Shown one piece after another: positions 8,225 to 16,997 of a DNA stretch of 64,000 nucleotides (position 1 is its first letter; each line of letters begins with the position of its first letter). The stretch covers positions 118,237-182,236 of the forward strand of contig CAVXTL010000022.1 in assembly GCA_963764665.1 (NCBI GenBank). The letters are read 5' to 3'. The notes beneath the pieces are model-generated. The model was given only the letters and a program-made list of their open reading frames with translations, made no database searches and had not been told where the DNA came from. The position numbers and the translations under genes are program-made. This stretch comes from JACVRW01 sp963764665 (GTDB taxonomy: Bacteria; Actinomycetota; Thermoleophilia; Solirubrobacterales; Thermoleophilaceae).

Positions 8225-9008
8225 AGCCGAGCACCAGCTGGGCCGCCTCGCGGGGGATGTCGAGCTGGGGGCAGTGCCCCACGTCGTCGAGCTCTACCCA
8301 GTCCGCGTTCGGCAACCACTCGTCCCGGTAGCGCACGGCCGACGCCGGCCACGGCAGGAGCTTGTCGTCGGTGCCCCACACGACCCGGACCGGGCAGGTG
8401 ATCTTCCCGGCGTCGAGGCTCCAGCGCCGCTGGAGCGCGTAGTCGATCAGGGTGGGTGCCCCGGTGCAGCCGCCCACCCCCCGGAGCTGGTGCGCGAGCA
8501 GCTCGCCCGGGATGTGCTCGAAGTTGGTCGTGATGTAGGCGGTGGCCGCGCGCCGGCCCTCCGGCGAGGCCACCAGCGCGTCCGCGTGCGGGGCGGCGGC
8601 CTTGGCCAGCTCCTGCATCTGTGTCTGGAGTGCGAGCAGGTCCCGGTACGACTCGTCTTCTGCGGCCCACCCACCGGCGGGAGCGAACGCCACCACCGTA
8701 CGGGCGCGGCCGCGCGCGGCCAGCTGGAGCGCCACGTAGCCGCCCAGCGAGTTGCCGACGAGGTGGGCGGTCTCGAAGCCCGCCTCGTCCATGGCCAGCT
8801 CGACCGCCTCGGCGAGCGTGTAGTCGCTGAGCTCTCCCAGCGGCGGCCCGCCTGCATGCCCGGCCAGCGTGGGAGCCAGCACCTCGTGGTGGCGCTCCAG
8901 GGCGGGCAGCATCAGATCCCAGGTGCGCCAAGTGTCGGAGAAGCCGTGCAGGCACACCAGCGGAGGACCGCTGCCGCCGTGATGCTCGGCTGTGAACGTG
9001 TCAGGCAT
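8211..9008 (-). CDS. Alpha/beta-fold hydrolase
   Basis: A 265-residue alpha/beta hydrolase. The oxyanion loop LHGFSDTW, the nucleophile elbow GNSLGG (Ser 87), the acid VWGTDDKLLPW and the base in DDVGHCPQLD are all present and correctly spaced, so the protein should be an active esterase, lipase or C-C hydrolase. The substrate cannot be read from sequence. Its start overlaps the stop of the upstream GNAT gene by 8 bp on the same strand, so the two are likely co-translated. Confidence 0.88.
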   Translation of the reverse strand: MPDTFTAEHHGGSGPPLVCLHGFSDTWRTWDLMLPALERHHEVLAPTLAGHAGGPPLGELSDYTLAEAVELAMDEAGFETAHLVGNSLGGYVALQLAARGRARTVVAFAPAGGWAAEDESYRDLLALQTQMQELAKAAAPHADALVASPEGRRAATAYITTNFEHIPGELLAHQLRGVGGCTGAPTLIDYALQRRWSLDAGKITCPVRVVWGTDDKLLPWPASAVRYRDEWLPNADWVELDDVGHCPQLDIPREAAQLVLGFTAR

Positions 9009-9510
9009 CGGCGAGCGGCGGGCTGGCCAGCACCACCGAGGTCTCGATCTGGCGATCCGGGATCGTCCAGTAGGTCTTGAGCAGGTGGTCCTTGTGCGTG
9101 GGCGAGACCTGCTCGAAGCCGTGGCGGCGATAGAAGCCGACCGCCCAGTCGGCGGCCGCCCAGGTGCCCACGAGCATGCGGCGCGTGGCCGAGCCCGCCA
9201 GCCGCTCGAGCAGCGCGCTGCCGATGCCGCGGCCCTGGCTCTCGGGCGCCACGTAGGCGTGGCGGATCAGGTCCACGTCGCCCACCGGCTGGATGCCCAT
9301 GATCCCGGTGAGCTCGCCGTCGATCTCGCAGCCCCAGAACGCGACCCCGGCGGCTATCTCGGCGTCGAGCTCCTCGCGGGGCATGTACGGCTCGCTCCAG
9401 CGATCGGACGGGATCACGCCCCGATAGGCCTCGGCGGCGGCGTTGACGATCGTGAGGATCGCCGCGCGCTCGTCGTCACGGCAGGGGCGGATGGTGGTCG
9501 TGACTGGCAT
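9001..9510 (-). CDS. GNAT-family N-acetyltransferase
   Basis: A 169-residue GNAT protein. The acetyl-CoA pyrophosphate loop is readable as VAPESQGRGIGSALLERLA (Q/RxxGxG/A at about residues 92-101), preceded by the strand motif DLIRHAYV and followed by AVGFYRRHGFEQV. The acceptor substrate is unknown. It begins the short leftward pair with the hydrolase. The 41-bp gap to the rightward gene at 9552/9615 is the shared divergent promoter region. Confidence 0.88.
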   Translation of the reverse strand: MPVTTTIRPCRDDERAAILTIVNAAAEAYRGVIPSDRWSEPYMPREELDAEIAAGVAFWGCEIDGELTGIMGIQPVGDVDLIRHAYVAPESQGRGIGSALLERLAGSATRRMLVGTWAAADWAVGFYRRHGFEQVSPTHKDHLLKTYWTIPDRQIETSVVLASPPLADA

Positions 9511-9614
9511 TTGGCTACCCCCGGACAGTAGAGTCGGCTCGAGGTGCGGTCCTGAACGAGATCTCCGTCCCGGTAAGGCTCTTCTTCGGCGTCACCTTCG
9601 TCGCGGCTGTTTTC

Positions 9615-10400
9615 GTGGCATACCTCGGCATCTTCGTTCCGGAACAGCTGGATGAGAAGTTCACCTGGGTCGTGCTGCCGCCCCTGCACGCGCGGTTCGT
9701 CGGAGTCCTCTACCTCTTTGGCGCGGTCTACATGGTCGGCAGCATCCTGGCCCATCGCTGGTCACAAGTCTCGCCGACGCTGCCGGCGATCGCCATCTTC
9801 ACCAGCCTGCTCCTGCTCGTGACCCTCCTGAACCCCAAGGCGTTCGACTACGACCTGGGCCCGGTGTGGGTCTGGACCATGTCCTACATCATCCTTCCGA
9901 CCATCGCGCTCGCGCTCGCGTGGACCGCGCGTGGGCGGGACTTTCCGGCTGTCGGCGGTCCCGCGATCGCACCGTGGGCGCGGACGTTCCTGAGGTTCCA
10001 GGCGGGCGTGTTCGCCGTGCTCGGGCTGCTGCTCCTGGTGGCCCGGGGCGCCATGGCGGACGTCTGGCCGTGGCCGATCAGCGACGGCCTGGCCCAGTTC
10101 TACGGCGGCCCCTTCCTGGCCATCGCCTATTGCAGCTGGCGCTACTCGGAGCGCCGGTCCTGGGCCGAGCTGGCCGCCTTCGCGCCGGCGATGCTGGTGT
10201 TCACGGCCGGAACCGTGATCGTGTCGGTGGTGCACAGCGAGCTGTTCTCGAGCTCGGACCTGGCGACCTGGGTCTGGTTCGTGGGATTCGGGGCCTCCGC
10301 GGTGGCGTGGTTGGCCATCACCGCGATGGCGCTGCCGGCCTCCCTGGCCGACCGAGGGGCCATGTCCCCGCCCGTGGAACCCGGGCCCGCAGCCGCCTAG
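9615..10400 (+). CDS. Multi-pass membrane protein, unknown function (start probably further upstream)
   Basis: A hydrophobic protein with about six membrane segments, no recognised family and a soluble C-terminal tail. From GTG 9615 it has 261 residues but begins in the middle of a hydrophobic helix. The same frame is open upstream and encodes VRLFFGVTFVAAVFVAYLG, a complete first membrane segment, back to a CTG at 9552 that is preceded by GAGG at 9541-9544. No ATG, GTG or TTG exists in this upstream stretch, so either CTG is used or the first helix is lost. The gene ends just before a disrupted PPOX gene. Confidence 0.7.
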   Translation: MAYLGIFVPEQLDEKFTWVVLPPLHARFVGVLYLFGAVYMVGSILAHRWSQVSPTLPAIAIFTSLLLLVTLLNPKAFDYDLGPVWVWTMSYIILPTIALALAWTARGRDFPAVGGPAIAPWARTFLRFQAGVFAVLGLLLLVARGAMADVWPWPISDGLAQFYGGPFLAIAYCSWRYSERRSWAELAAFAPAMLVFTAGTVIVSVVHSELFSSSDLATWVWFVGFGASAVAWLAITAMALPASLADRGAMSPPVEPGPAAA

Positions 10401-10404
10401 GCGG

Positions 10405-10702
10405 TCAGTCGGCCCACGGGCCGGTACCGCCCACGCGCTCCACCGCGATCCGCATCCTGGAGCAGCCCCGGCGGCCGCCCTCCGATCGTGGCCGTGCCGT
10501 GCCACGAGGACTCCTGGCCCGGCGGCGGATCGTTCTCGGAGCTTCCGCAGCTCTTGCAGGTTAGGTGAGCCGTGAGGAGGTCGTCGCCGTCGACCGCCAC
10601 CCAGACGCAGGTGACCTGCGGGGCGCCCCCCTCGCCGATCGTGACGAGGTGGCCGAGCGCGTCCGAGCTGATCAGTTCCTTGGCACTCTCGGGCAGGGCC
10701 AT
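10405..10702 (-). pseudogene. Remnant of an F420-dependent PPOX-class oxidoreductase
   Basis: The first 48 codons from ATG 10702 read as a clean N-terminus of the F420/FMN split-barrel PPOX family (LPESAKELISSDALGHLVT, then GAPQVTCVWVAVDGDDLLTAHL). After that the frame loses similarity, recovers briefly at HGTATIGGRPPGLLQ, and the family's closing motif appears in another frame as RIAVERVGGTGPWAD followed by TGA at 10407-10405. As read, the first frame ends at 10397 after 101 residues, well short of the roughly 130-145 of the family. At least one deletion and one or two frame changes are needed to explain this, so the gene is most likely dead. Confidence 0.75.
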
Positions 10703-10721
10703 TCGCCGAGGAGTCTATGCC

Positions 10722-11246
10722 TCAGATGTCGATGCGCCCCGTGGGCGCGCCCTCCGGGTACGGCTCCTCGCGAATCCCCGCTCGCCCCGCGGCCGTGGCC
10801 TTGCGTCCGGCCGCGGGCACCAGGCGCGACACCGCGCCTAGGCCGATCGGCGGCATGTTGTTGTAGACGCTGTCGTAGCCGCCGGCGGGCACGAGATAGG
10901 TCTCGTGCCAGATCCCTACGTCGCCGCTCGAGCCCACCCGCTTGTTGAACCGGACCCAGGCCGGCCAGTGGGCGGCGTCCTTGCTGCGGGCGTACGCCTC
11001 CAGGTCCTCGAAGGAGCGCCAGTACTGGACCACCATCGGCCGCCGCGGGCTGCCCACGTACAGGTTGGACCCGAGGAAGCCGGACTCCGGCCTGCCGTCC
11101 AGCTCGCGGAGCATCCGCGGCATCGCGATGAACACCGGGAGCCACTTCCAGACCTTCCAGAGCCGGTTGATCCGCATGCCTATGAGGAAGACCACGAAGT
11201 CGCCCTCGATCGCGGCGGTCACGCGCTTGTCGATCACCTTGGTCAT
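10722..11246 (-). CDS. DUF4188-family protein
   Basis: A 174-residue protein with the family's start VIDKRVTAAIEGDFVVFLIGMRIN, then MPRMLRELDGRPESGFLG, VQYWRSFEDLEAYARSKDAAH and a closing YDSVYNNMPPIGLG. The alpha-beta ferredoxin-like fold resembles antibiotic-biosynthesis monooxygenases and the haem protein phenylacetaldoxime dehydratase. A biochemical role has not been assigned that I know of. Its ATG overlaps the stop of the MetE-like gene by 4 nt, so translation is coupled, and the two products may act in one pathway. Confidence 0.82.
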   Translation of the reverse strand: MTKVIDKRVTAAIEGDFVVFLIGMRINRLWKVWKWLPVFIAMPRMLRELDGRPESGFLGSNLYVGSPRRPMVVQYWRSFEDLEAYARSKDAAHWPAWVRFNKRVGSSGDVGIWHETYLVPAGGYDSVYNNMPPIGLGAVSRLVPAAGRKATAAGRAGIREEPYPEGAPTGRIDI

Positions 11247-12274
11247 GTGGTGGCCTCCGCGATCCTCGCACCCTCGGCGAGCGACTCGAGCTTCCCGTAG
11301 GCGGAGTCGCGCGGGAGGTACTTCATGCCGCAGTCCGGCGCCGCGATCAGCCGCGCGGGGCCGGCGTGCGGGAAGGCCCGGCGGATGCGCGCCGCCACCG
11401 TGTCCGGAGTCTCCACCTCGTCGGTGGAGAGGTCGAGCACGCCGAGGATGATCGTCTTCGGCGAGAGCGAGTCGAGCACGTCGAGCTCGAGGCCCGACTG
11501 CGCGGTCTCGATGCTGACCTGGTCGCACTCGGTGGCGGCCAGCTCGGGCAGGAACGAGTAACCGCTCGGGCGCTCGTGGATGATCGCCGCGTACCCGAAG
11601 CAGATGTGGATCGCGGTGGTGCCGGGGATGCCGTCGGTGGCATGGCGCAGGGCGTCGAGGCCGTACTCGCGCGCGGCGTCGGGGCGCGCCTGCATGTAGG
11701 GCTCGTCCACCTGGACCACGTCGGCGCCGGCCGCGAACAGGTCGAGGATCTCGTGGCGCACGGCGTCGGCGTAGGCCATCCCCACCTCCGCCGGGTCCCC
11801 GTAGAAGCCGTCCTGCGCCTGCTGCGACATCGTGAACGGCCCGGGCACGGTGATCTTGGTCCTGCGACTGGTGTGGGCCTTGAGGAACTCGAGGTCGCGG
11901 ACCTGCACCGGATGCCCGCGCGACACGGGCCCCACCACGCGCGGGACCGGGTTGGGATGCCCGCTGCGATCGAGCGCTGTGCCGGGGTTGTCCACGTCCA
12001 CGCCGTCGAGCGCGGTGGCGAAGCGGTTCGAGTAGCTCTCGCGGCGCATCTCGCCGTCGGTGACGATGTCGAGCCCGGCGCGCTCCTGATCGGCGATCGC
12101 CAGCCGCGTGGCGTCGTCCTGGGCCTCCTCCAGGTAGGCCGCGTCCACCCGCCACAGCTCCGTGGCTCGCACCCGCGGCGGGAAGCGGTCCCGCAGCCGC
12201 TCGCGATCGATCAGCCAGTCCGGCTGGGCGTAGGAGCCCACGAGGCTGGTGCGGATCCGGGCACCCTCGGCCAT
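11243..12274 (-). CDS. MetE-like (cobalamin-independent methionine synthase C-terminal domain) protein
   Basis: A 343-residue protein that matches only the catalytic C-terminal barrel of MetE. Candidate zinc ligands are the His and Cys in IHICFGY, the Glu in VSIETAQSG and the Cys in APDCGMKYLP, in the order seen in MetE. The N-terminal folate-binding half of true MetE (about 750 residues in total) is missing. Stand-alone versions are usually thought to transfer methyl groups to thiols from donors other than methyltetrahydrofolate, which is inference here. It is coupled to the downstream DUF4188 gene. The upstream PPOX-like gene starts 19 bp away on the same strand. Confidence 0.85.
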   Translation of the reverse strand: MAEGARIRTSLVGSYAQPDWLIDRERLRDRFPPRVRATELWRVDAAYLEEAQDDATRLAIADQERAGLDIVTDGEMRRESYSNRFATALDGVDVDNPGTALDRSGHPNPVPRVVGPVSRGHPVQVRDLEFLKAHTSRRTKITVPGPFTMSQQAQDGFYGDPAEVGMAYADAVRHEILDLFAAGADVVQVDEPYMQARPDAAREYGLDALRHATDGIPGTTAIHICFGYAAIIHERPSGYSFLPELAATECDQVSIETAQSGLELDVLDSLSPKTIILGVLDLSTDEVETPDTVAARIRRAFPHAGPARLIAAPDCGMKYLPRDSAYGKLESLAEGARIAEATT

Positions 12275-12292
12275 CGGGCCGAGTCTCCCACG

Positions 12293-12799
12293 TCAGAACC
12301 GGTACGTGGTCTGGCCGTGCGGGTCCTTGGCGAACGCGAGCACCTTGGCCGGCTCGATCCGGAACACGCCCGCCACGTCCTCCCCTGCCCCGGCGAACCC
12401 GCCATCGGCGACGTCGAAGTGCCAGACGCTGCCGTACTTCGCCTCATATGCATCGGCCAGCCGCTGCAGCGTGTCCGTCTCGACCACGCGGACGGCGGTC
12501 CCCTCGACCACTACGTCCAGGCCACTGGCCCAGGCGTTGTTCCCTGTGGTGAGCGCCACGCGATCGCTGTGCTCGAGGTTGCGGGCCTTCTGCTCCTGAA
12601 GCCCGGTGCAGAAGTGCGCGGCGCCCTCGAAGTACACGCCGATCAGCGGAGTCACGTGCGGCCGGCCGTCGGCCCGCACGGTGGTGATCCAGTAGAGCTC
12701 GGCGCCCTCGAGCAGCGCCTCGGCGTCGGACCACGAGGTCGCGCCGGCCTCGGGGGCGCTGAAGCGGCTGTCGAACTGGGTTTTCGGTTGGGAGGTCAT
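12293..12799 (-). CDS. Pyridoxamine 5'-phosphate oxidase-like (PPOX split-barrel) protein
   Basis: A 168-residue flavin split-barrel protein. Family landmarks are the first strand LLEGAELYWITTVRADGRPHVTPLIGVY, then FCTGLQEQKARNLEHSDRVALTTG, VVVEGTAVRV, and a C-terminal FRIEPAKVLAFAKDP. Related actinobacterial proteins use F420 or FMN. The sequence alone does not decide the cofactor. It heads a leftward run with the MetE-like and DUF4188 genes and is divergent from the cyclase gene by 47 bp. Confidence 0.85.
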   Translation of the reverse strand: MTSQPKTQFDSRFSAPEAGATSWSDAEALLEGAELYWITTVRADGRPHVTPLIGVYFEGAAHFCTGLQEQKARNLEHSDRVALTTGNNAWASGLDVVVEGTAVRVVETDTLQRLADAYEAKYGSVWHFDVADGGFAGAGEDVAGVFRIEPAKVLAFAKDPHGQTTYRF

Positions 12800-12846
12800 A
12801 CGTTCAGAGACCCGGAGACCGACCGGGACTCATCGGTCTTGCGATC

Positions 12847-13671
12847 ATGCCGGACATGCCACCGCTTCGCGCGAAGGAGCGTGCGCAGCTGCCCGACAGC
12901 GCCTTCGCATACATCGACTCGAGCGGCCGACGCCGCCTGCCGATCCACGACGCGGCACACGTCAGGAACGCGCTCGCCCGCTTCGGCCAGGTCGCGTTCG
13001 AGGACGACGACGCGCGCGACCGCGCGCGCAACCGGCTGCTGCGGGCGTCCAAGAAGCACGGGATCATGCCGATCGGCTTCATCAGCGCCCAGCTGCAGCC
13101 GCAGCGCAAGCTGCCGCAGGGCAACCTCACCTTCCTGCTCGCCGACATCGAGGGCTCGACCGATCTGCTGCATCGCCTCGGCGACCGCTACGCCGCCCTG
13201 CTCTCCGACGTCCGCCGCCGGGTGCGCGGCGCGGTGCGCAAGGCCGGCGGCCATCAGGTGTCGGCCCGCGGCGACGACGTGTTCGCGGTGTTCGAACGCG
13301 CGCCCGACGCGGTGCAGGGCGCGCTGGCGATCCAGCGGGCGATGCAGACCGGCGGCTGGCCCGGGGGTGTCGACGCCCGGCTGCGCATCGGCCTCCACCG
13401 CGGGCGCCCCGCGCTCACCGACACGGGCTACGTGGGCCTGTCCGTTCACGCCGCCGCGCGCATCTGCTTCTCGGGGCACGGCGGCCAGATCATCATGTCC
13501 TCCGCCGTGCGCTCGGCGGTTCTCGACCCGCCCCCGGATGGCTACTCCCTCAAGAGCCTGGGCTCCTGGCGGTTTCGCGGCCTGCCCGAGCCGCTCGATA
13601 TGTTCCAGGTGGAGGCCGCAGACCTGTTGACGGACTTCCCGCCGCTGCGGTCGGCCGTGGCGGTCGAGTGA
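12847..13671 (+). CDS. Class III adenylate/guanylate cyclase domain protein
   Basis: A 274-residue soluble protein. Residues 1-80 form a charged helical module with AFAYIDSSGRRRLPIHDAAHVRNALARF, often seen as a stand-alone domain and of unknown role. Residues about 97-255 form a class III cyclase domain: TFLLADIEGSTDLL (first metal Asp), the second Asp within SARGDDVFAVFERA, and VGLSVHAAARICFSGHGGQI. The substrate-specifying residues could not be assigned, so cAMP or cGMP production is open. No membrane segment is present. Confidence 0.85.
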   Translation: MPDMPPLRAKERAQLPDSAFAYIDSSGRRRLPIHDAAHVRNALARFGQVAFEDDDARDRARNRLLRASKKHGIMPIGFISAQLQPQRKLPQGNLTFLLADIEGSTDLLHRLGDRYAALLSDVRRRVRGAVRKAGGHQVSARGDDVFAVFERAPDAVQGALAIQRAMQTGGWPGGVDARLRIGLHRGRPALTDTGYVGLSVHAAARICFSGHGGQIIMSSAVRSAVLDPPPDGYSLKSLGSWRFRGLPEPLDMFQVEAADLLTDFPPLRSAVAVE

Positions 13672-13829
13672 CGAAGCGCACAGTTCGGATATCCGTACCT
13701 CGATTGACTGGGCAGCCGCACTGGCCGAGACCTGTGCGCTGCCGCACGATATGCGCCGATGAGTTCGGCTCTCGCCCGCGGTCTTAGTCGCATCAAGACC
13801 TGGATGACCACAGAAGGAGCACCACAGCG

Positions 13830-15983
13830 ATGACGCGTTTCCTCACCCGCTTTGCCGACCTCGCCTGCCGGCGCCGCGGGCGCATGGTGCTCGCCTGGGT
13901 GGCCGCCACCATCGTGATCATCGGCGTGGGATCGTCGCTGGCCGGGGAATACAAGGCCGACTACGACACCCCCGGATCCGAGTCCAAGGCCGCGAGCGAC
14001 CTGACGGAGTCCCGCTTCGACGGATACTCCGGCCAGGAGATCTACGTGGTCTGGAAGGACCCCGAGGGCGCCCGGAGCCCGGCCGCCCGTGAGCGCCTCG
14101 ACGCCTTCTTCGCCGAGGCGGAGAAGGTCGAGCACATCGAGAAGCACGCCCCGATCCGGTACTCCGAGGACGGCACGATCGGCTCGACCACGCTCCCCAT
14201 GACCGTCCCCGGCTGGGAGGTCGAGAAGGAGGACGGCGAGAAGCTGATCGCCGCGGCCGAGGACAACAGCGGCGGCGCATTCCAGATCAAGCTCGGCGGT
14301 GACCCGATCTATGCGGCACAGGAAGCCGCCAGCCCTGAGGGTCTCGGCTTCCTCGGCGCCGCGATCGTGCTCCTGATCGCCTTCGGCTCGGTGGTCGCCG
14401 CGGGCCTGCCGCTCGTGATCGCCCTCGTGGGCCTCGGCATCTCGTCCGGAGGCCTGATCGTCCTGCTCGCAAACGTGGTCGACGTGCCTGACTGGACCAC
14501 CGCGGTCTCGGGGCTGATCGGGATCGGCGTGGGAATCGACTACTCGCTGCTCGTCCTGACCCGCTTCAGGTCGGCGCTGCACGACGGCAAGACCCGCCAC
14601 GACGCCATCGTCGAATCCGTGACCACCGCCGGGCGCAGCGTGATCATCGCCGGCGCGACCGTGGTGATCGCCGTGCTCGGGCTCGCCCTCACCGGGCTGC
14701 CGTACATGTACGGCGTGGCGATCTCGGCCTCGATCGCGGTTCTGGTCGTGATGCTGGCCGCGGTCTCGCTGCTGCCGGCGCTCTTGGCGTACCTCGGCCC
14801 GAGGGTGGACCGCCTGCGGATCCCGTTCCTCGGCAGGTCGCTCGACAAGCAGGCCGATGGAAATTCCCCCGCGGCGCGCTGGGCGCACGCCGTCCAGCGG
14901 CGGCCCTGGACCGCCGTGATCGCCGGCACCGCGCTGCTGCTCGCGCTGGCGGCGCCCGCGCTCGGAATGCGCCTCGGCTTCCCCGACGCCGGCAACGACC
15001 CGCCCTCGACCATGACCCGCCAGGCCTACGACCTCAACACCGAGGGATTCGGGCCGGGCACCAACGGCCCGCTCGTGATCGCGGCCAATCTGCCCGGTGC
15101 CGACGCCGAGCCCGACGTCGACGCGCTCGCGGACCGTCTGCGCGAGGAGCCGGGCGTGGCCTTCGTGGCGCCGCCGCGGATAAACGCGGGCAGCGACGCG
15201 GCGATCCTCACCGTCATCCCAGACGGCTCACCCCAGGACGAGGAGACCTCGGACCTCGTCAAGCGCCTGCGCGACGACGTTCTGCCCGAGCAGCTCGCGG
15301 ACACCGGCATCACCACCGAGGTGGGCGGAGTCACGGCCGCGCTCGAGGACCAGAGCGACTACATCAAGGGACGCATGCCCCTGTTCATCATCGGAGTGGT
15401 CGGCCTGTCGTTCCTGCTTCTGCTGGTCGCCTTCCACTCACCGCTGATCTCGCTCAAGGCGGGCATCATGAACCTGCTCTCCGTGAGCGCCGCCTATGGC
15501 GTGATGACGATCGTGGCTCAGGGCGGTGCGGTCGGCGGGCTGATCGGCATCGACCACGAGGTCCCGATCGCGCCGTTCATGCCGGTGATGATGTTCGCCA
15601 TCCTCTTCGGCCTCTCGATGGACTACGAGGTCTTCCTGATCTCGCGGATCCGCGAGGAGTACCTCAAGGACGGGAACACGACCCGTGCGGTGGCCGACGG
15701 CCTCGCGAAGACCGCCCGCGTGATCACCGCGGCCGCGGCGATCATGGTCGTCGTCTTCCTGGCATTCCTCGCCGCGCCGGACGTCTTCCTGAAGCTCTTC
15801 GGGATCGGTTTGGCGGCTGCCATCTTCCTGGACGCCACCGTCGTGCGGATGGTGCTCGTCCCTGCCGTGATGCAGCTGCTCGGGAAGTGGAACTGGTGGA
15901 TCCCGGACTGGCTGGAGCGGGCCCTGCCGAGCCTGGACGTGGAGAAGCCCGGCGCGCCGGCCGCCGCGGAGGGGCGAGCCTAG
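13830..15983 (+). CDS. MMPL-family RND transporter
   Basis: A 717-residue membrane transporter of the MMPL branch of the RND superfamily. There is one N-terminal helix, a periplasmic-type domain (about 40-155), a block of five or six helices including GIGVGIDYSLLVLTRFR (the acidic/Tyr proton-relay motif), a second external domain (about 385-505) and a second helix block with the equivalent FGLSMDYEVFLISRIREEY. MMPL proteins export lipids or drugs across the actinobacterial membrane using the proton gradient. An AGAAGGAGC ribosome site precedes ATG 13830. The 158 bp upstream contains a 10-bp palindrome CGGATATCCG but no convincing promoter. Confidence 0.94.
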   Translation: MTRFLTRFADLACRRRGRMVLAWVAATIVIIGVGSSLAGEYKADYDTPGSESKAASDLTESRFDGYSGQEIYVVWKDPEGARSPAARERLDAFFAEAEKVEHIEKHAPIRYSEDGTIGSTTLPMTVPGWEVEKEDGEKLIAAAEDNSGGAFQIKLGGDPIYAAQEAASPEGLGFLGAAIVLLIAFGSVVAAGLPLVIALVGLGISSGGLIVLLANVVDVPDWTTAVSGLIGIGVGIDYSLLVLTRFRSALHDGKTRHDAIVESVTTAGRSVIIAGATVVIAVLGLALTGLPYMYGVAISASIAVLVVMLAAVSLLPALLAYLGPRVDRLRIPFLGRSLDKQADGNSPAARWAHAVQRRPWTAVIAGTALLLALAAPALGMRLGFPDAGNDPPSTMTRQAYDLNTEGFGPGTNGPLVIAANLPGADAEPDVDALADRLREEPGVAFVAPPRINAGSDAAILTVIPDGSPQDEETSDLVKRLRDDVLPEQLADTGITTEVGGVTAALEDQSDYIKGRMPLFIIGVVGLSFLLLLVAFHSPLISLKAGIMNLLSVSAAYGVMTIVAQGGAVGGLIGIDHEVPIAPFMPVMMFAILFGLSMDYEVFLISRIREEYLKDGNTTRAVADGLAKTARVITAAAAIMVVVFLAFLAAPDVFLKLFGIGLAAAIFLDATVVRMVLVPAVMQLLGKWNWWIPDWLERALPSLDVEKPGAPAAAEGRA

Positions 15984-15995
15984 CGTGGACCTCGG

Positions 15996-16964
15996 CTAGG
16001 GCTCCATCACCACGCGACCGAAGGCCTGGCGGCTTTCGATGTACGTGTGTGCGGCGGCAGCCTCGGCCAGAGGGAACGTCCGCGCGATCTCGACGCGCAC
16101 CTCGCCCCGCGCGACCTGCTCGAACAGGTCGCCGATCATCGCGTGGACGCGCGGGTACTCGTTGAGCAGCGCGCCGCCGAGGAAGACTCCGCGCAGGGTG
16201 TTGTTCTGCCCCCACAGATCCCGCGCCTCGATGCTCGAGCCCGCGCGCCCCGCCACGCCCACGCTTACGAGCGTCCCGCGATAGGCGAGCGCGCCGACGC
16301 TGTCCACGAGGTTCCTCCCGCCGATCGAGTCGAGGACCACGTCGGCGCCGCGCCCGTCGGTGAGCTCGCGCGTGCGCTCGACGAAGTTCTCGCTGGCGTA
16401 GTTGATCCCGTGATCGAGCCCGAACTCCTTCAGGCGCTCGAGCTTCTCGTCGCCGGAGGCGGTGGAGATCACGGTGGCGCCGGCCCGCTTGGCCAGCTGG
16501 ATCGCGGCCATGCCCACGCCTCCCGCCCCCGCATGGATCAGGGCGGTCTGCCCCTCCTCGAGGTGGCCGGCGGTGAACAGGCACTCGTGGGCGGTGCCCA
16601 GCGCGACCGGGATGCCCGCGGCGGGGGCCGGGTCCAGCCCGTCCGGTATCGGCCAGGTGGACATGGCGGGCACGGCTCGCTTCGAGGCGTGCGATCCCGA
16701 CATGTTCAGGGTCACGATCCGGTCGCCGACCGCGCGGTTCTCGACGCCTGCGCCGACCTCGGCCACGGTGCCCGCGGCCAGGTAGCCGACGATGTGCGGG
16801 ACCGACGGTGGCGGTGACACCGCGCGGGCGAGCAGGTCCCCGCCCTCGATGCTGATGGCCTCCACGTCGATCACCACGCAGCCGTCGGGGCACTCCGGAT
16901 CGGGCGCGTCCTCGTAGCGCAGGACCTCCGGGGGTCCGTTCTCGTGGATCAGCGCAGCCTTCAT
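15996..16964 (-). CDS. Zinc-less NADPH:quinone reductase-like oxidoreductase (MDR family)
   Basis: A 322-residue medium-chain dehydrogenase/reductase. The N-terminal GroES-like domain (about 1-120) lacks the cysteine cluster of structural-zinc alcohol dehydrogenases. The Rossmann domain carries HAGAGGVGMAAIQLAKRAGATVI with the NADP(H)-binding glycine pattern. Family members reduce quinones or reactive enones and act as detoxifiers. The actual substrate is not deducible. It starts at ATG 16964 and lies 12 bp from the convergent MMPL gene end. Confidence 0.9.
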   Translation of the reverse strand: MKAALIHENGPPEVLRYEDAPDPECPDGCVVIDVEAISIEGGDLLARAVSPPPSVPHIVGYLAAGTVAEVGAGVENRAVGDRIVTLNMSGSHASKRAVPAMSTWPIPDGLDPAPAAGIPVALGTAHECLFTAGHLEEGQTALIHAGAGGVGMAAIQLAKRAGATVISTASGDEKLERLKEFGLDHGINYASENFVERTRELTDGRGADVVLDSIGGRNLVDSVGALAYRGTLVSVGVAGRAGSSIEARDLWGQNNTLRGVFLGGALLNEYPRVHAMIGDLFEQVARGEVRVEIARTFPLAEAAAAHTYIESRQAFGRVVMEP

Positions 16965-16997
16965 GGCCGCGACTCTATGTGAGGACGGCCGCGGGAC

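Noticed and set aside
13686..13695. Palindrome CGGATATCCG 135 bp before the MMPL gene
   Set aside because: Only 10 bp, no second copy or promoter found nearby; expected often by chance.
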